This document shows positions 11,101 through 20,309 of a stretch of 64,000 nt of DNA, in pieces. A model generated the notes under the pieces. It saw nothing but the letters and a program-made list of their open reading frames with translations. It searched no databases and was not told where the DNA came from. This stretch comes from Thalassotalea loyana. GTDB taxonomy: Bacteria > Pseudomonadota > Gammaproteobacteria > Enterobacterales > Alteromonadaceae. The first letter of the stretch is position 1. Each line of letters opens with the position of its first letter. The position numbers and the translations under genes were made by a program. Location of the stretch: NCBI RefSeq assembly GCF_030161435.1, contig NZ_BSSV01000001.1, positions 620,001 through 684,000 of the forward strand, in the 5' to 3' direction.

Positions 11101-13438
11101 CTCGATAACCCGCCAGGTTTTCGCCAGATTTTTTCAATGCAATTTGTTTAGCCATCTCAGTTAATGGCCAGTTTGGGCTTGCACTTGTGGGTGTTTTTTT
11201 GTTTAACAGGTTTTCAGGCGGTGCAGCTACCCTCAAATTTAACGAAGCTTTTTGACCTTGCTTAAGTAGCCCTATGGCTTTCAGGTCATTTTCAAATCTT
11301 ACATTTGATAATAGCGTTCCCGACTGATCTAATGCATAGGTTTCACCACTCTTTCCGATGAATCCTGCCGATAAAATGAAGGAGAATGCACCATCGAAGT
11401 CGACGCGTTTAGTTAATATGGCGATAACACGATTACGATTGTTTTTTATGGGAACAGCAAAAAACATTGTAGGTGGTGTTTGATCTTCAGCGTTTTCTGG
11501 TGTTTGCTCTCCTATCATCACATCTGACCGCATAGGCGGTACAAACACCGATTCACCCTGTTTTACTCGGTTGAGTAATTCTGGGTAGTGCTGATAAATG
11601 AGATTTACACTACCGATGTTTTCATCTCGACTAGAGGCTAAACTAATATTGTCGGGGGAAATGATAAAGAAGCCGGTACCTAAGTTCTCACCTTCTTGAT
11701 ATCTAATACGTTGCCTAATTTGTTTTTGTAATGGACTATTTACAAGCGATTGTTGATCGGTAGGCAGTAATAGTAATTCTTCTGTTAACTCTACCAGCCT
11801 TTGGTCTTTGCTTAATCCCGAAAGGTTGTTTAATTCATATTCAACCCAGACCATTAAACGCTGATGTGTGGTCGTTAACAGTGTATGTAAGTTGTATTGT
11901 AGCGACTGCAAAGACTGATTTTCCGCATGTTTGGTAACTAAAAATGCAGTGAAAATAAGTACGTTGGATAGCACTAAAAGCCCACCAAGAACACCACGCC
12001 TAAATCTTGATGAGTTAAACTTGTTTGCAAGTTCTTTATCGTTGGCTTTCAATACCAGCGAGCTAATGATGCTGCCAACGACCAATAATAAAAGTAATAG
12101 GCCAAAGGACCACCATAGCATCTGCCCCGCATTAGTATCCGCTGTGGTCGGACTTTGATTGTTTCCTATGCTTAACCAGTTATTGCGGGTCATAACAATG
12201 TCGCTAATGTTGACACTGTCGATGCCCTTTTGCATAACATCGTGTAAATGAGGCAGATCAATGTGAGTTAGTATGTGTAAAGAACTTGGGTAGATGACGT
12301 CCTCATCTATTTCTCTAAGCCCTTCGATTCCCTGTTTGGCAATAATATCGTCAACGACAACTTTTGCATCGAGCAAAGCATCAACTTTACCACTTAACAC
12401 GAGCTCTACCGACTCTGCTAAATTGGCTGTTTTAACAATGTTGATGGCAGGGTAAAGATCGCTAATCTTATCAATCGTTGTGTAGCCTTCTGAAATAGCA
12501 ATAGTTGCGTTAGTTAGGTCAGCATTTGTTTGTAACTTGTTATTGTCTTTTTTGACGTAAAATAGCTCTCTGACTAAAAAGTATGCCGTTGTAAATCGAC
12601 CAAACTCTTTTCTCTCCTCAAGTAAGTAAACATGAGGTAATACGTCAATTTCTCCTCGCTTAAACTGCTCAAAAAGTTCTTGCCATGTGCCCGTAACAAA
12701 CTTCACTCGAATGTCTGCTTTGGTAATGATTTTCTTGATGATTTCACCTGCAAGCCCCTTTGGCGTGCCATTTTCATCCATAAATAATATAGGAGGCCAA
12801 TGCTCAATACCTATGGTAACTTCGTTATTTTCGAGCCATGTGGATTCTTGCAAAGACAGGATGAGTTGAGAGCTGTCGAAATTATTATTAGCGTATTGGG
12901 CACGTTGACCAATCGCCTCAATAAATGCCGACAGGGTGTTCATATATTCATCTTTGAGCTGATGATAGGGCTCGCCGTTAATAAGCTCCATGGCTGCTTG
13001 ACGTTGGTCGTTTTCAGACAATGCTATGGCTTCAAGTTCGATGGCGACTAACTGTTCATTGGTTTTTTCAATAATCTCGATTAACGCTCTATCCTCTATG
13101 ACCTGCAAATCAAGTAGTCTTTCGATCAGTTGCGTTAGCTTGGGCTCATTTTGTTGATAGCGAATTAACCACTTTTCATCGCCAGAGAAGATGTAGCTTA
13201 ATACAGAGGACGTCAGTACTTCGTCGATATACTTTAATTCACCTGATAAGCGTTGTAATTCATCGAGAGAAAAGGCTTGTTGACGCAGGTTGTCATGCTT
13301 TTCAATCTGCTGTAGCTGCTCTTGCGTGAGTTGAAGGGTTTGTTCACTGTTCTGGGCGTAGCCTTTTTCAGCAATTACGAAAAGTAAACTGAGGAGTAAA
13401 ATCTGACAAATAAACTTGCCGTAAGACCACATGAACAA
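8168..13438 (-). CDS. Giant hybrid sensor histidine kinase (SBP-Cache-PAS-HisKA-HATPase-REC-REC-Hpt)
   Basis: 1756-aa unorthodox sensor kinase. In order: signal/anchor (1-29), a helical periplasmic stretch, a bacterial solute-binding family 3 sensor (about 205-430, starting [13 protein letters not shown]), a membrane segment (about 440-463), a second one (about 480-503), a Cache-like periplasmic region (to about 815), a third membrane segment (about 817-838), PAS (about 870-990), HisKA with its phospho-His in [11 protein letters not shown] (about 1012), HATPase_c (about 1120-1240), receiver 1 ([10 protein letters not shown], about 1303), receiver 2 ([13 protein letters not shown], about 1446) and an Hpt domain (HTLRG, about 1594). 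Two independent periplasmic sensors in one chain is unusual. It probably relays phosphate to the overlapping HD-GYP regulator, linking a periplasmic ligand to c-di-GMP breakdown. The ligand is unknown. Confidence 0.92.
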   Translation of the reverse strand: MFMWSYGKFICQILLLSLLFVIAEKGYAQNSEQTLQLTQEQLQQIEKHDNLRQQAFSLDELQRLSGELKYIDEVLTSSVLSYIFSGDEKWLIRYQQNEPKLTQLIERLLDLQVIEDRALIEIIEKTNEQLVAIELEAIALSENDQRQAAMELINGEPYHQLKDEYMNTLSAFIEAIGQRAQYANNNFDSSQLILSLQESTWLENNEVTIGIEHWPPILFMDENGTPKGLAGEIIKKIITKADIRVKFVTGTWQELFEQFKRGEIDVLPHVYLLEERKEFGRFTTAYFLVRELFYVKKDNNKLQTNADLTNATIAISEGYTTIDKISDLYPAINIVKTANLAESVELVLSGKVDALLDAKVVVDDIIAKQGIEGLREIDEDVIYPSSLHILTHIDLPHLHDVMQKGIDSVNISDIVMTRNNWLSIGNNQSPTTADTNAGQMLWWSFGLLLLLLVVGSIISSLVLKANDKELANKFNSSRFRRGVLGGLLVLSNVLIFTAFLVTKHAENQSLQSLQYNLHTLLTTTHQRLMVWVEYELNNLSGLSKDQRLVELTEELLLLPTDQQSLVNSPLQKQIRQRIRYQEGENLGTGFFIISPDNISLASSRDENIGSVNLIYQHYPELLNRVKQGESVFVPPMRSDVMIGEQTPENAEDQTPPTMFFAVPIKNNRNRVIAILTKRVDFDGAFSFILSAGFIGKSGETYALDQSGTLLSNVRFENDLKAIGLLKQGQKASLNLRVAAPPENLLNKKTPTSASPNWPLTEMAKQIALKKSGENLAGYRDYRGVEVVGNWQWNETLHMGLAAEVDAAESFALINTFKNTVWAVVIIALVLIFGSTLFTLRVGTRATKTLARSQAELEQKVAMRTSQLQVNMERTQSIINNASDGIIVVDDYGQITEFSPASEAIFGYTSDQALTMNIYQLMNVPFHHKYLDERKNDASDNRIFELIGICHDQTLIDIEVGVSESLIDNDHFYTAFVRNTTTRKEAERELQKAKAKAEEATQAKSDFLANMSHEIRTPMNAIIGMSYLALQTELSQKQADYINKIHSSAEALLGIINDILDFSKIEAGKLSIEHIPFDLNETIDHLVQITSHKSQQKELELLIDIDPQLPTHLIGDPLRLGQILINLTNNSLKFTERGEIIVKARLKKQRDKMALIEFSVKDSGIGMTEAQVQGLFQSFTQADASTTRKYGGTGLGLTISKTLTEMMGGDIWVESEYGKGSTFFFTTKFPISDIAQNKILASPEALANLPVLIVDDSKPSRQILSTLAMSLKFKPDCVSSGKEALEKLVTAQKNKAPYAIVLADWKMPEMDGIELCRAIEDNKQIIDKPKVIIITAYDKDDMLEQAHNVHLDGSLTKPINASTLLDSIMVVMGSEEYHTTRKSAAPVKNHVTQNLAGAKVLLVEDNEINQQIALELLAMAQIEVDTAWNGQEAVDKIKQHNYDAVLMDVQMPIMDGYTATKLIRQMPGYQSLAIIAMTANAMEGDREKCIEVGMNDHVPKPIDPKQVFKTLDMWIDTTNLPKQVQPPEALIENSEEDAFDLAEFDVAGALNRMGNNKKLYKKTLERVADSQKHAIEKTKSALSDKDIKQAILNIHTLRGVAANIGANFLLPSAEALELTLNKHLDAPETLEHEEVSRLINECQQHHERMISTINSWLVSVDANRTAENQPQNNMDDADLIAQLIIIKEKLENYDSSANDDFEELFNFAHEPAIKIKLDNIYSLTSQYEFDSAGEQLDELLNKLSPESAIKSHRLGCR

Positions 13439-13568
13439 AATTCCTTTTGGTGAACTATCTTTCGATTGATAAATAGACAGTTGTCAATAGCTTGTTAATA
13501 AATATAACTGATGATTTATTATGTTGCTAATGAAATAGTTAGAGAAATTTCGTATAAAAAACAAACAT

Positions 13569-13597
13569 AAAAAAACCACCCATAAAGAGTGGCTTTT
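13569..13597 (-). terminator. Weak intrinsic terminator after tolC-like gene
   Basis: Short stem CCAC / GTGG flanked by an A-run (13569-13575, a T-run on the minus strand), just past the stop of the TolC-like gene. The stem is short, so termination may be partial. Confidence 0.5.
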
Positions 13598-13614
13598 ATT
13601 ATCGTGAACAAAGA

Positions 13615-14952
13615 TTAGCTAGCAGGCATTAGGCCTGCTTGAATCGCTGTGATATCAGCATCGGTAATTGTACCCGCAGAACGTTTCAACGCTAGGATTG
13701 CATTGATGTATGAGTAGCGAGTTGATGATAAATTACGTTTAGCATTGTATAAGTTACGTGTGCTTTGTAAAACGTCAACAATAGTACGTGTACCCACTTC
13801 AAAGCCTGCCTCTGTTGCTTTAAGTGCACTTTCTGCAGAAACAACAGATTGTTCTAATGCTTTGATTGCAGATACTGTAGCAATAACTGTGTTGTAAGCA
13901 TTACGCGTGTTACGAACAACACCGCGTTGTGTTGATTGTAAACCTTGGCTAGACGCTACATATAAGCTTTGTGCTTGGCGCACTGAGCTAGAAATCGCAC
14001 CACCTGAATAAATTGGCACATTTAGCTGGACACCAATTGAAGAAGAGTTAAGGCGTGGATCTGGAATACCATTGTCGATAGTGTTATCTGAATCTTGATA
14101 GCGCGCTGTTAAATCTAATGTTGGATAGTGGCCGCTGCGTGCGATATTGATATTTTCTTTAGAAATATCAACAGAGACTTTCTGACCAAGAATTTCTAAG
14201 TTCTTAGACTCTGCAACTTGTTGCCATTCGTCGGCACTCGTTGGCGCAGGAGCCGACGCACTGAAACGATTAGTATCTAATATATCTAAATCTCGTGGAT
14301 AAACATTTGTGATTTCACGTAATGTTTCGCTGGCACTTGCTAATTGATTTTCTGCTTGGATAACTGCTGTCACGGCACTGTCAAACTGAGCTTGTGCTTC
14401 ATGTACGTCCGTAATTGCAGTTAGGCCAACTGAAAAACGTTGTTTTGTTTGCTCTAATTGGCGCTCGATTGCTTTCTGTTCAGCATTAGCAAACTCTAAA
14501 TCGTCCTGTGCGCTCAGTACACCAAAATATGCATTAGCAACACGCACAATTAAGTCTTGTTTAGCAGACTGATATGTTAAGTCACTTAAATGTGCTGATT
14601 TTTTAGCGTTATCAAGCTTCAACCACGTATCATGATGGTACAATTGCATAGATAGGCTAGCACCCCATGTCGTGTTATCTACATCTGTATCAACAGTTTG
14701 ACCAAGATCAGTAACATAGCTTTCGCTGCTACTCATACCCGCAGAAGCAAATGCATTGATCTGTGGAAGTAATACTGAGCGTGCTTGTGTGATACCTTCT
14801 TTTGATGCTTCAAATTCTGCTTGAGCCTTCAAAATAACGGGATCGTTGGCTAATGCCAGTTGGTAGTTTTCAAGAATGTTAGAAGATTGAGCTGAGAACC
14901 CAACGCCTACACTCGCTAAGCCGATCATTACTGATAGCAATTTGGTTTTCAT
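13615..14952 (-). CDS. tolC: TolC family outer-membrane efflux channel
   Basis: Trimeric outer-membrane channel for type I secretion and RND/MFS efflux. The 445-aa product has a signal peptide (to about residue 22), two repeated coiled-coil/beta halves, and typical TolC motifs: LANDPVILKAQAEFEASKEG near the N-terminus, QTKQRFSVGLTAITDVHEAQ in the first half, and VGTRTIVDVLQSTRNLY in the second. Length suits the TolC/TIGR01844 family. It stands alone, divergent from nudF, the arrangement also found around E. coli tolC. The symbol is by family and synteny. Confidence 0.88.
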   Translation of the reverse strand: MKTKLLSVMIGLASVGVGFSAQSSNILENYQLALANDPVILKAQAEFEASKEGITQARSVLLPQINAFASAGMSSSESYVTDLGQTVDTDVDNTTWGASLSMQLYHHDTWLKLDNAKKSAHLSDLTYQSAKQDLIVRVANAYFGVLSAQDDLEFANAEQKAIERQLEQTKQRFSVGLTAITDVHEAQAQFDSAVTAVIQAENQLASASETLREITNVYPRDLDILDTNRFSASAPAPTSADEWQQVAESKNLEILGQKVSVDISKENINIARSGHYPTLDLTARYQDSDNTIDNGIPDPRLNSSSIGVQLNVPIYSGGAISSSVRQAQSLYVASSQGLQSTQRGVVRNTRNAYNTVIATVSAIKALEQSVVSAESALKATEAGFEVGTRTIVDVLQSTRNLYNAKRNLSSTRYSYINAILALKRSAGTITDADITAIQAGLMPAS

Positions 14953-15109
14953 ATTTAACCTTTTCCCTTGTATGCTGGTTGCTTATTACCCTGTACGCCT
15001 ATGGTAAAGTGTTTAGAGCGCTAACCAAAACTATTAACTGTTTAAAATCTAACTGTAGTGTAACAAATTATTTTTTTTTTACATTCTTAATTATGAGAAA
15101 AAACGTATC

Positions 15110-15748
15110 ATGAACAACAATAAAGATCTGTTATTTCAATATGATAGCTCTGACTATATGGTCAATTCTATTACAACTTGTTACAAAGGCTTCTTCTCAA
15201 TTAACAAATACACCTTAACGCATCGCACATTCGATGGTCAAAACAGTGACTTAATCTCACGTGAAGTGTTTGAGCGAGGTGATGCAGTAGTGTTAATGCC
15301 TTATGACCCAATAAAGGATGTAGTTGTTTTAAATGAACAATTTCGTGTAGGTGCTATTAACAGAGACTATTCACCTTGGTTGGTGGAATTTATTGCTGGT
15401 ATGTTCGGTGAAAATGAAGACCCTATTGATGCTGCAATTCGAGAGGCTAAAGAAGAAGCAAACCTTGATGTAGCGCCAGAAAATGTCTTTCATATTATGA
15501 ATTACCTCTCTAGCCCAGGTGGCACCACAGAGCAGTTGCATTTGTACGGTGCAATAATTGATAGTGATGGCGTGGGCGGTGTACACGGTCTTGCTGAAGA
15601 ATCGGAAGACATAAAAATTCATGTGATGAAACGAGAACAGGCAATGGAGTTGTTGGCCCAAGGGAAAATCAATAACGGCGTAACAATTATTGCGTTACAA
15701 TGGTTGGCCCTAAACGTTGATCGTTTGCGTAGTAAGTACGTTAAATAA
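15110..15748 (+). CDS. nudF: ADP-ribose pyrophosphatase (Nudix)
   Basis: Hydrolyses ADP-ribose to AMP and ribose-5-phosphate. The Nudix box is complete: G-x5-E-x7-REAKEEANLDV at about residues 99-121. At 212 aa it matches the family. First gene of the conserved nudF-yqiB-cpdA-yqiA-parE cluster, divergent from tolC. The start ATG follows a poly-T/poly-A stretch without a strong ribosome site. Confidence 0.93.
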   Translation: MNNNKDLLFQYDSSDYMVNSITTCYKGFFSINKYTLTHRTFDGQNSDLISREVFERGDAVVLMPYDPIKDVVVLNEQFRVGAINRDYSPWLVEFIAGMFGENEDPIDAAIREAKEEANLDVAPENVFHIMNYLSSPGGTTEQLHLYGAIIDSDGVGGVHGLAEESEDIKIHVMKREQAMELLAQGKINNGVTIIALQWLALNVDRLRSKYVK

Positions 15749-15773
15749 CGTTTGCAAATATACAGGTATACAT

Positions 15774-16238
15774 GTGGCATTTTTCAATAAATATCGACCT
15801 AACCTTGTCAACATAATGCAGCTTAGTGAGGCTAACTATATGTTACTGCTTCGCTTACTAGCAGATAAAAGTGTTGAGGGGGAAGTGCGGGAGTTTTTTA
15901 TTAACGACCACTTGTCATATCATCTTGAAGTCCAAGAGGTCACGAAATACACCTCTAAAATTGCCTTCATGCAATCAACAAATTTTACCTCTTCAGATAT
16001 TGGTGAGCACTTTCAACCCAATATGGTCATAAGACTTTATCATGATGCTCGAATGACTGAAGTCATTTCTAGCCAGCATATCCATCGTATCGCGCCACGA
16101 TATGATTACCCGAATAGTAAGATGCATTTACCGGATGAAAAGCAGCAAGTTATGGTGTTTCTAAAAGAGTGGTTGCAGTTGTGCTTGAGCCAAGGGCAAG
16201 TCAAAGTCAGTCAAGTTCCGCATATTATTAAAAACTAA
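15774..16238 (+). CDS. yqiB: DUF1249 family protein (YqiB-like)
   Basis: About 154 aa, conserved protein of unknown function. The longer open frame begins at 15717 inside nudF. The GTG at 15774, preceded by a weak AGGT-type site, gives the family-like start MAFFNKYRPNLVNIMQLSEANY, so it is preferred. The body (HHLEVQEVTKYTS-type, then MVIRLYHDARMTEV) fits DUF1249. It lies between nudF and cpdA exactly as in E. coli, and ends 2 bp before cpdA. Confidence 0.82.
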   Translation: MAFFNKYRPNLVNIMQLSEANYMLLLRLLADKSVEGEVREFFINDHLSYHLEVQEVTKYTSKIAFMQSTNFTSSDIGEHFQPNMVIRLYHDARMTEVISSQHIHRIAPRYDYPNSKMHLPDEKQQVMVFLKEWLQLCLSQGQVKVSQVPHIIKN

Positions 16239-16240
16239 TC

Positions 16241-16999
16241 ATGATCAAATTCGTTCAAATTAGCGACTGCCATTTATTTGCTGATCCTGATGGACAGCAT
16301 TTTGGCGCAAAAGTATATCCTCAGTTAAAAGCTGCATTAACAAAGATCAATCAACTTCAAGGTGTTGATTTTGTTGTATTTACAGGTGATCTAACACAAG
16401 ACCATACCCGTGAGTCATATCAGTTATTTAATCAAGCTATCGCTGATACACGATTGTCTACGCCTGTTTATTACCTAGCAGGGAACCATGATGATCCTGA
16501 ATTGTTAGAAAGTGAGCTAAGTGGAGAAGTGTTTGACGGATTGAAGTCGATAACTCGTGGTAAATGGCAAATACAGCTAGTGAATAGTAAAAGTCAGACA
16601 CCCGCTGGATGGGTTGATGATACAGAACTTAAACGTATCGCCAACCTCGATAATAACTACTTTCAATGTTTGTTAATGCATCATCATCCTGTTGATGTAG
16701 GATACTTTATAGATCGTCATGGGATGAAAAACCAGAGCGAGTTCTGGCATGCGGTTAATCAGGCTGAATCGATCAGTGTCATTGCGTGTGGCCATGTCCA
16801 TAGAGGCATGAAGTTAAGTGTGCCTCAGTCAAATAATCAAAACATTGCGTTGTACACTAGCCCAGCAACGTCAATTACCTTTGCCAAGCATGAAGATGAA
16901 TTAGTCGCTGAGTATGATGATATTGGCTATAGGGTTTTCGAACTCAATGACAATGGTACAGTTTCTTCTTACGTGCAACGTATTCACGCAGTTTTATAG
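16241..16999 (+). CDS. cpdA: 3',5'-cyclic-AMP phosphodiesterase
   Basis: Calcineurin-like class III phosphodiesterase that degrades cAMP and so tunes CRP signalling. All metal-ligand motifs are visible: ISDCHLF, TGDLTQD, GNHDD, HHHPV and CGHVHRG. 252 aa, normal for CpdA. It starts 2 bp after the preceding stop and ends 4 bp before yqiA, so it is clearly in the operon. Confidence 0.92.
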   Translation: MIKFVQISDCHLFADPDGQHFGAKVYPQLKAALTKINQLQGVDFVVFTGDLTQDHTRESYQLFNQAIADTRLSTPVYYLAGNHDDPELLESELSGEVFDGLKSITRGKWQIQLVNSKSQTPAGWVDDTELKRIANLDNNYFQCLLMHHHPVDVGYFIDRHGMKNQSEFWHAVNQAESISVIACGHVHRGMKLSVPQSNNQNIALYTSPATSITFAKHEDELVAEYDDIGYRVFELNDNGTVSSYVQRIHAVL

Positions 17000-17003
17000 T
17001 TCT

Positions 17004-17579
17004 ATGACCAAGCATATTCTCCACATCCACGGTTTTAATTCGTCACCGCAATCGATGAAAGCTCAGCAAACCAAACATTATTTTGCGGCCAATTTTCCAG
17101 ATATCGCGTTTCATTGCCCTCAATTGGCGAATACGCCAAATTCTGCCATCAAGCAGCTAACGCGTATTATTGATCAGTATCCAGGTGATGAATGGTACTT
17201 AATTGGCTCATCATTGGGCGGGTATTTTTCAACGTATTTTTCTCAAAAGTATAATGTTAAAGCTGTCTTGGTGAATCCTGCGGTGAAACCTTATGAGTTA
17301 CTAACCCAGTTTATGGGAGAGCAAACTAATCCATATACGAACGAAGTTTTTGACGTTAACGAGAGTTTTGTTGACGATTTGAAAGCATTGGAACAGATAA
17401 AAATTACTGAAAAAAACTATCTAGTCATGGTACAAACCCATGATGAAGTGTTAAATTACCAAGAGGCAGTCGAAAAGTATAAAAACTGCGAATTAATCGT
17501 CCAAGAAGGGGGCGATCATAGCTTTATCAATTTTGATAAAATGCTGCCAACTATTGTTAAATTCTTCCAATTACCGTAA
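17004..17579 (+). CDS. yqiA: YqiA-like alpha/beta hydrolase (esterase)
   Basis: 191 aa alpha/beta-hydrolase with oxyanion region HIHGFNSSP, nucleophile elbow GSSLGGY, and acid/His in QTHDEVLNY and GGDHSFINF. The open frame extends back to 16914 inside cpdA, but the ATG at 17004 gives MTKHILHIHGFNSS, the usual family start. Fourth gene of the nudF-parE cluster. Physiological substrate unknown. Confidence 0.88.
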   Translation: MTKHILHIHGFNSSPQSMKAQQTKHYFAANFPDIAFHCPQLANTPNSAIKQLTRIIDQYPGDEWYLIGSSLGGYFSTYFSQKYNVKAVLVNPAVKPYELLTQFMGEQTNPYTNEVFDVNESFVDDLKALEQIKITEKNYLVMVQTHDEVLNYQEAVEKYKNCELIVQEGGDHSFINFDKMLPTIVKFFQLP

Positions 17580-17652
17580 AACTATAGGCTTGTTAGCGAA
17601 ATCACAGCATTAAGCTTTAGTAAACAATAACTATAACGATTAGATACCACTC

Positions 17653-19539
17653 ATGAGCGAACAATATAATTCAGAATCTATCGAAGTACTAAGTGGTTTA
17701 GAACCCGTACGTCGTCGTCCCGGCATGTATACCGATACCAATCGACCAAACCATTTGGGTCAAGAGGTTATTGATAACTCAGTCGATGAAGCTTTAGCGG
17801 GACACGCTCAAAATATCACGGTTATTTTAGATAAAGATCAGTCACTTGAAGTATTCGATGATGGTCGTGGTATGCCTACAGATATTCACCCAGAAGAAGG
17901 GGTGTCAGGTGTTGAGCTTATTTTCAGTAAACTTCACGCTGGTGGTAAATTCTCGAATAAAAACTATCAATTCTCTGGTGGTTTGCATGGTGTAGGTATC
18001 TCGGTAGTAAACGCCTTGTCTACACGCGTTGAAGTGACGGTAAAACGTGACAGTAAAGTATTTGAAATGGCCTTTGAAAATGGTGAGAAGGTTGAAGAGC
18101 TAAAAGAAGTCGGTACCGTGGGTAAGCGAAATACGGGTACACGCGTTAAGTTTTGGCCAGATGCGAGTTATTTTGATTCACACAAATTTTCAGCCTTAAA
18201 GTTAAAACATTTATTAAAAGCTAAAGCGGTTTTATGTCCTGGATTAACAATCAAATTTCATGACAAAAACGATGGTTCTAAAGAGAGCTGGTGTTATGAA
18301 GATGGTTTACGTGACTACTTGAAAGAGTCAGTAAAAAGTTATGTAAGCTTACCTGAAGAGCCTTTTATTGGTTCATTTTCATCACAAAGTGAAGCAGCTG
18401 ACTGGGCGGTTACCTGGTTACCAGAAGGTGGCGAGTCTATTGGCGAGAGTTATGTAAACCTTATTCCAACCATTCAAGGTGGTACTCATGTAAACGGCTT
18501 ACGCCAGGGCCTTTTGGAGTCGATGCGTGAGTTTTGTGAATTCAGAAATATGCTACCACGTGGGGTTAAATTAACACCTGACGATATCTGGGATAAATGT
18601 AGTTTTATCCTATCGGTGAAAATGCAAGATCCGCAGTTTGCCGGTCAAACCAAAGAACGTTTATCTTCACGCCAGTGTGCTGCATTTGTTACCGGTGTGG
18701 TCAAAGATGCCTTTAGTTTATGGTTAAATGAGCATACCGAAATTGCTGAAAGCTTAGCAGAGTTCTGTATTTCAAACGCGCAGCGTCGTTTACGTGCGAG
18801 TAAAAAAGTTGTCCGTAAGAAAGTGACGCAAGGTCCAGCACTTCCTGGTAAGTTAACTGACTGTGGTAGCCAAGACCCAACGCGAACGGAATTGTTCCTG
18901 GTAGAGGGTGACTCAGCTGGTGGTAGTGCGAAACAAGCACGTGATCGTGAAATCCAAGCCGTAATGCCATTACGTGGTAAAATCTTAAATACTTGGGAAG
19001 TAGAATCTGGTCAGATTTTAGCGTCTCAAGAAGTACACGACATTTCTGTTGCATTAGGCATTGACCCTGATAGTGAAGACTTATCGAACCTACGGTACGG
19101 TAAAATTTGTATTCTTGCTGATGCTGACTCTGATGGTCTTCATATTGCCACATTATTGTGTGCATTGTTTACCCAGCACTTTTTACCATTAGTGCAAGCT
19201 GGCCATGTTTATGTCGCGATGCCACCACTATATCGTATCGATATTGGTAAAGAAGTTTACTATGCCTTAGATGAAGCGGAAAAAGATGGGGTATTAGATC
19301 GCATTGAAGCCGAGAAAAAACGCGGCAAAGTTAACGTACAGCGCTTCAAAGGTTTGGGTGAAATGAACCCATTACAATTGCGTGAAACTACCATGGATCC
19401 TAACACGCGACGCTTGGTGCAATTAACCGTAGATGAGTTTGACCAAACCATGGAAACCATGGATATGTTGTTGTCGAAAAAACGCAGTGGCGATCGCAAA
19501 GACTGGCTACAGCAACACGGTGATTTAGCCCAAGTATAA
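17653..19539 (+). CDS. parE: DNA topoisomerase IV subunit B
   Basis: ATPase subunit of topoisomerase IV, which decatenates daughter chromosomes with ParC. 628 aa with GHKL ATPase motifs (EVIDNSVDEALAG, DDGRGMPTD, GGLHGVGISVVNALS), the TOPRIM acidic residues (LFLVEGDSAGG, ADADSDGLHI) and the C-terminal QRFKGLGEMNP. The gene is intact: its stop codon TAA (19537-19539) lies inside the TATAAG repeat marking the edge of the Tn7-like element. Its partner parC is 28 kb downstream, separated by the element and six host genes. Confidence 0.97.
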   Translation: MSEQYNSESIEVLSGLEPVRRRPGMYTDTNRPNHLGQEVIDNSVDEALAGHAQNITVILDKDQSLEVFDDGRGMPTDIHPEEGVSGVELIFSKLHAGGKFSNKNYQFSGGLHGVGISVVNALSTRVEVTVKRDSKVFEMAFENGEKVEELKEVGTVGKRNTGTRVKFWPDASYFDSHKFSALKLKHLLKAKAVLCPGLTIKFHDKNDGSKESWCYEDGLRDYLKESVKSYVSLPEEPFIGSFSSQSEAADWAVTWLPEGGESIGESYVNLIPTIQGGTHVNGLRQGLLESMREFCEFRNMLPRGVKLTPDDIWDKCSFILSVKMQDPQFAGQTKERLSSRQCAAFVTGVVKDAFSLWLNEHTEIAESLAEFCISNAQRRLRASKKVVRKKVTQGPALPGKLTDCGSQDPTRTELFLVEGDSAGGSAKQARDREIQAVMPLRGKILNTWEVESGQILASQEVHDISVALGIDPDSEDLSNLRYGKICILADADSDGLHIATLLCALFTQHFLPLVQAGHVYVAMPPLYRIDIGKEVYYALDEAEKDGVLDRIEAEKKRGKVNVQRFKGLGEMNPLQLRETTMDPNTRRLVQLTVDEFDQTMETMDMLLSKKRSGDRKDWLQQHGDLAQV

Positions 19540-19540
19540 G
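19535..19540. repeat. Probable target-site duplication, parE side
   Basis: TATAAG, overlapping the parE stop codon, is repeated at 40570-40575 just outside the distal TnsB site. Tn7-like transposons normally duplicate 5 bp, so either TATAA or ATAAG is the duplication with one chance match. Confidence 0.6.
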
Positions 19541-19545
19541 TAGTC

Positions 19546-19606
19546 CGTAAAGCATAAGTTGACAACTGACAAGTAAAACCTGACAAAAATAAATCATAAA
19601 TTGACA
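19546..19606. repeat. Three overlapping TnsB-type binding sites, parE-proximal end
   Basis: The element end repeats a 17-bp unit ending TGACA. Site 1 is TAAAGCATAAGTTGACA (TGACA at 19560-19564), site 2 a degenerate copy (TGACA at 19581-19585), site 3 TAAATCATAAATTGACA (TGACA at 19602-19606). Spacing is exactly 21 bp twice, two helical turns, like the overlapping TnsB sites of the Tn7 right end. tnsA starts 46 bp further in, so TnsB binding may also autoregulate tnsABC. Confidence 0.8.
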
Positions 19607-19652
19607 TAATAATGAATCTGACTTATACCTTACACATTATAGTGGAGGGTGT

Positions 19653-20309
19653 ATGTCAGATTTATATGTTTCAAAAAGAAGAGATTTAAGTAAACATAAA
19701 GCAACCACTGTAGGTAAGTTTGCGTCTACTAAATCTGATATTATCCCCGTTTTGACAGATGGTAAGCTCGAAGCTGACTATTGTTACCACCTCGAATATG
19801 ATCGCAACGTAGTAAAATATGAGTGCCAACCTTTAGGCTACTACTACGTTGGTGAGACGCCTTCAGGTAGAAGACCTAGTTATACCCCTGATTTTCAAAT
19901 ATGGTACAAGGATAACTCAATTCGTTATCGTGAAATCAAGGAAGAGAAATATATTGATCCAGAGCTAGAGGCTTTATTTCCTAGATTACAGGAACAGGCA
20001 ATAGTTTTGGGAAAACCTCTTGATATGGTTTTAGATACTGAAATTCGTTCTGAGCCTTACTTTTCAAATTTAAAAGCTTTGTTCAAAGCAAAGAAAAATC
20101 GATGCATTAATACAGAGTTGTTAAAGCAAATTACTCCCTTATTAGAAATTAATAAAAAGATTTCAGCATATGAGTTTATAGATAAGCATGAATTGAGTGC
20201 TTCTATTGGTGATTTTTATTGCCTGATCGCGAATTATAAGTTGAAGACTGATATCAAAACGCAGCCTTTGTCATGGAATATGTTCTTGGAGATCGATAAT
20301 GGCATTTAA
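19653..20309 (+). CDS. tnsA: TnsA-type transposon endonuclease
   Basis: 218-aa restriction-like endonuclease that cuts the non-transferred strands, enabling cut-and-paste transposition. Visible fold motifs are E48 region (HLEYDRNVVKYECQP), D80 (SYTPDFQIWY) and the E94-x-K96 pair (YREIKEEKY), the expected E/D/K set of TnsA. The rest resembles the TnsA C-terminal domain that contacts TnsC. The ribosome site GGAGGG precedes ATG. It overlaps tnsB by 11 bp. Confidence 0.92.
   Translation: MSDLYVSKRRDLSKHKATTVGKFASTKSDIIPVLTDGKLEADYCYHLEYDRNVVKYECQPLGYYYVGETPSGRRPSYTPDFQIWYKDNSIRYREIKEEKYIDPELEALFPRLQEQAIVLGKPLDMVLDTEIRSEPYFSNLKALFKAKKNRCINTELLKQITPLLEINKKISAYEFIDKHELSASIGDFYCLIANYKLKTDIKTQPLSWNMFLEIDNGI

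Noticed and set aside
8421-13051. Small plus-strand frames antisense to the hybrid kinase
   Set aside because: Shadows of the coding strand; composition follows the kinase codons.
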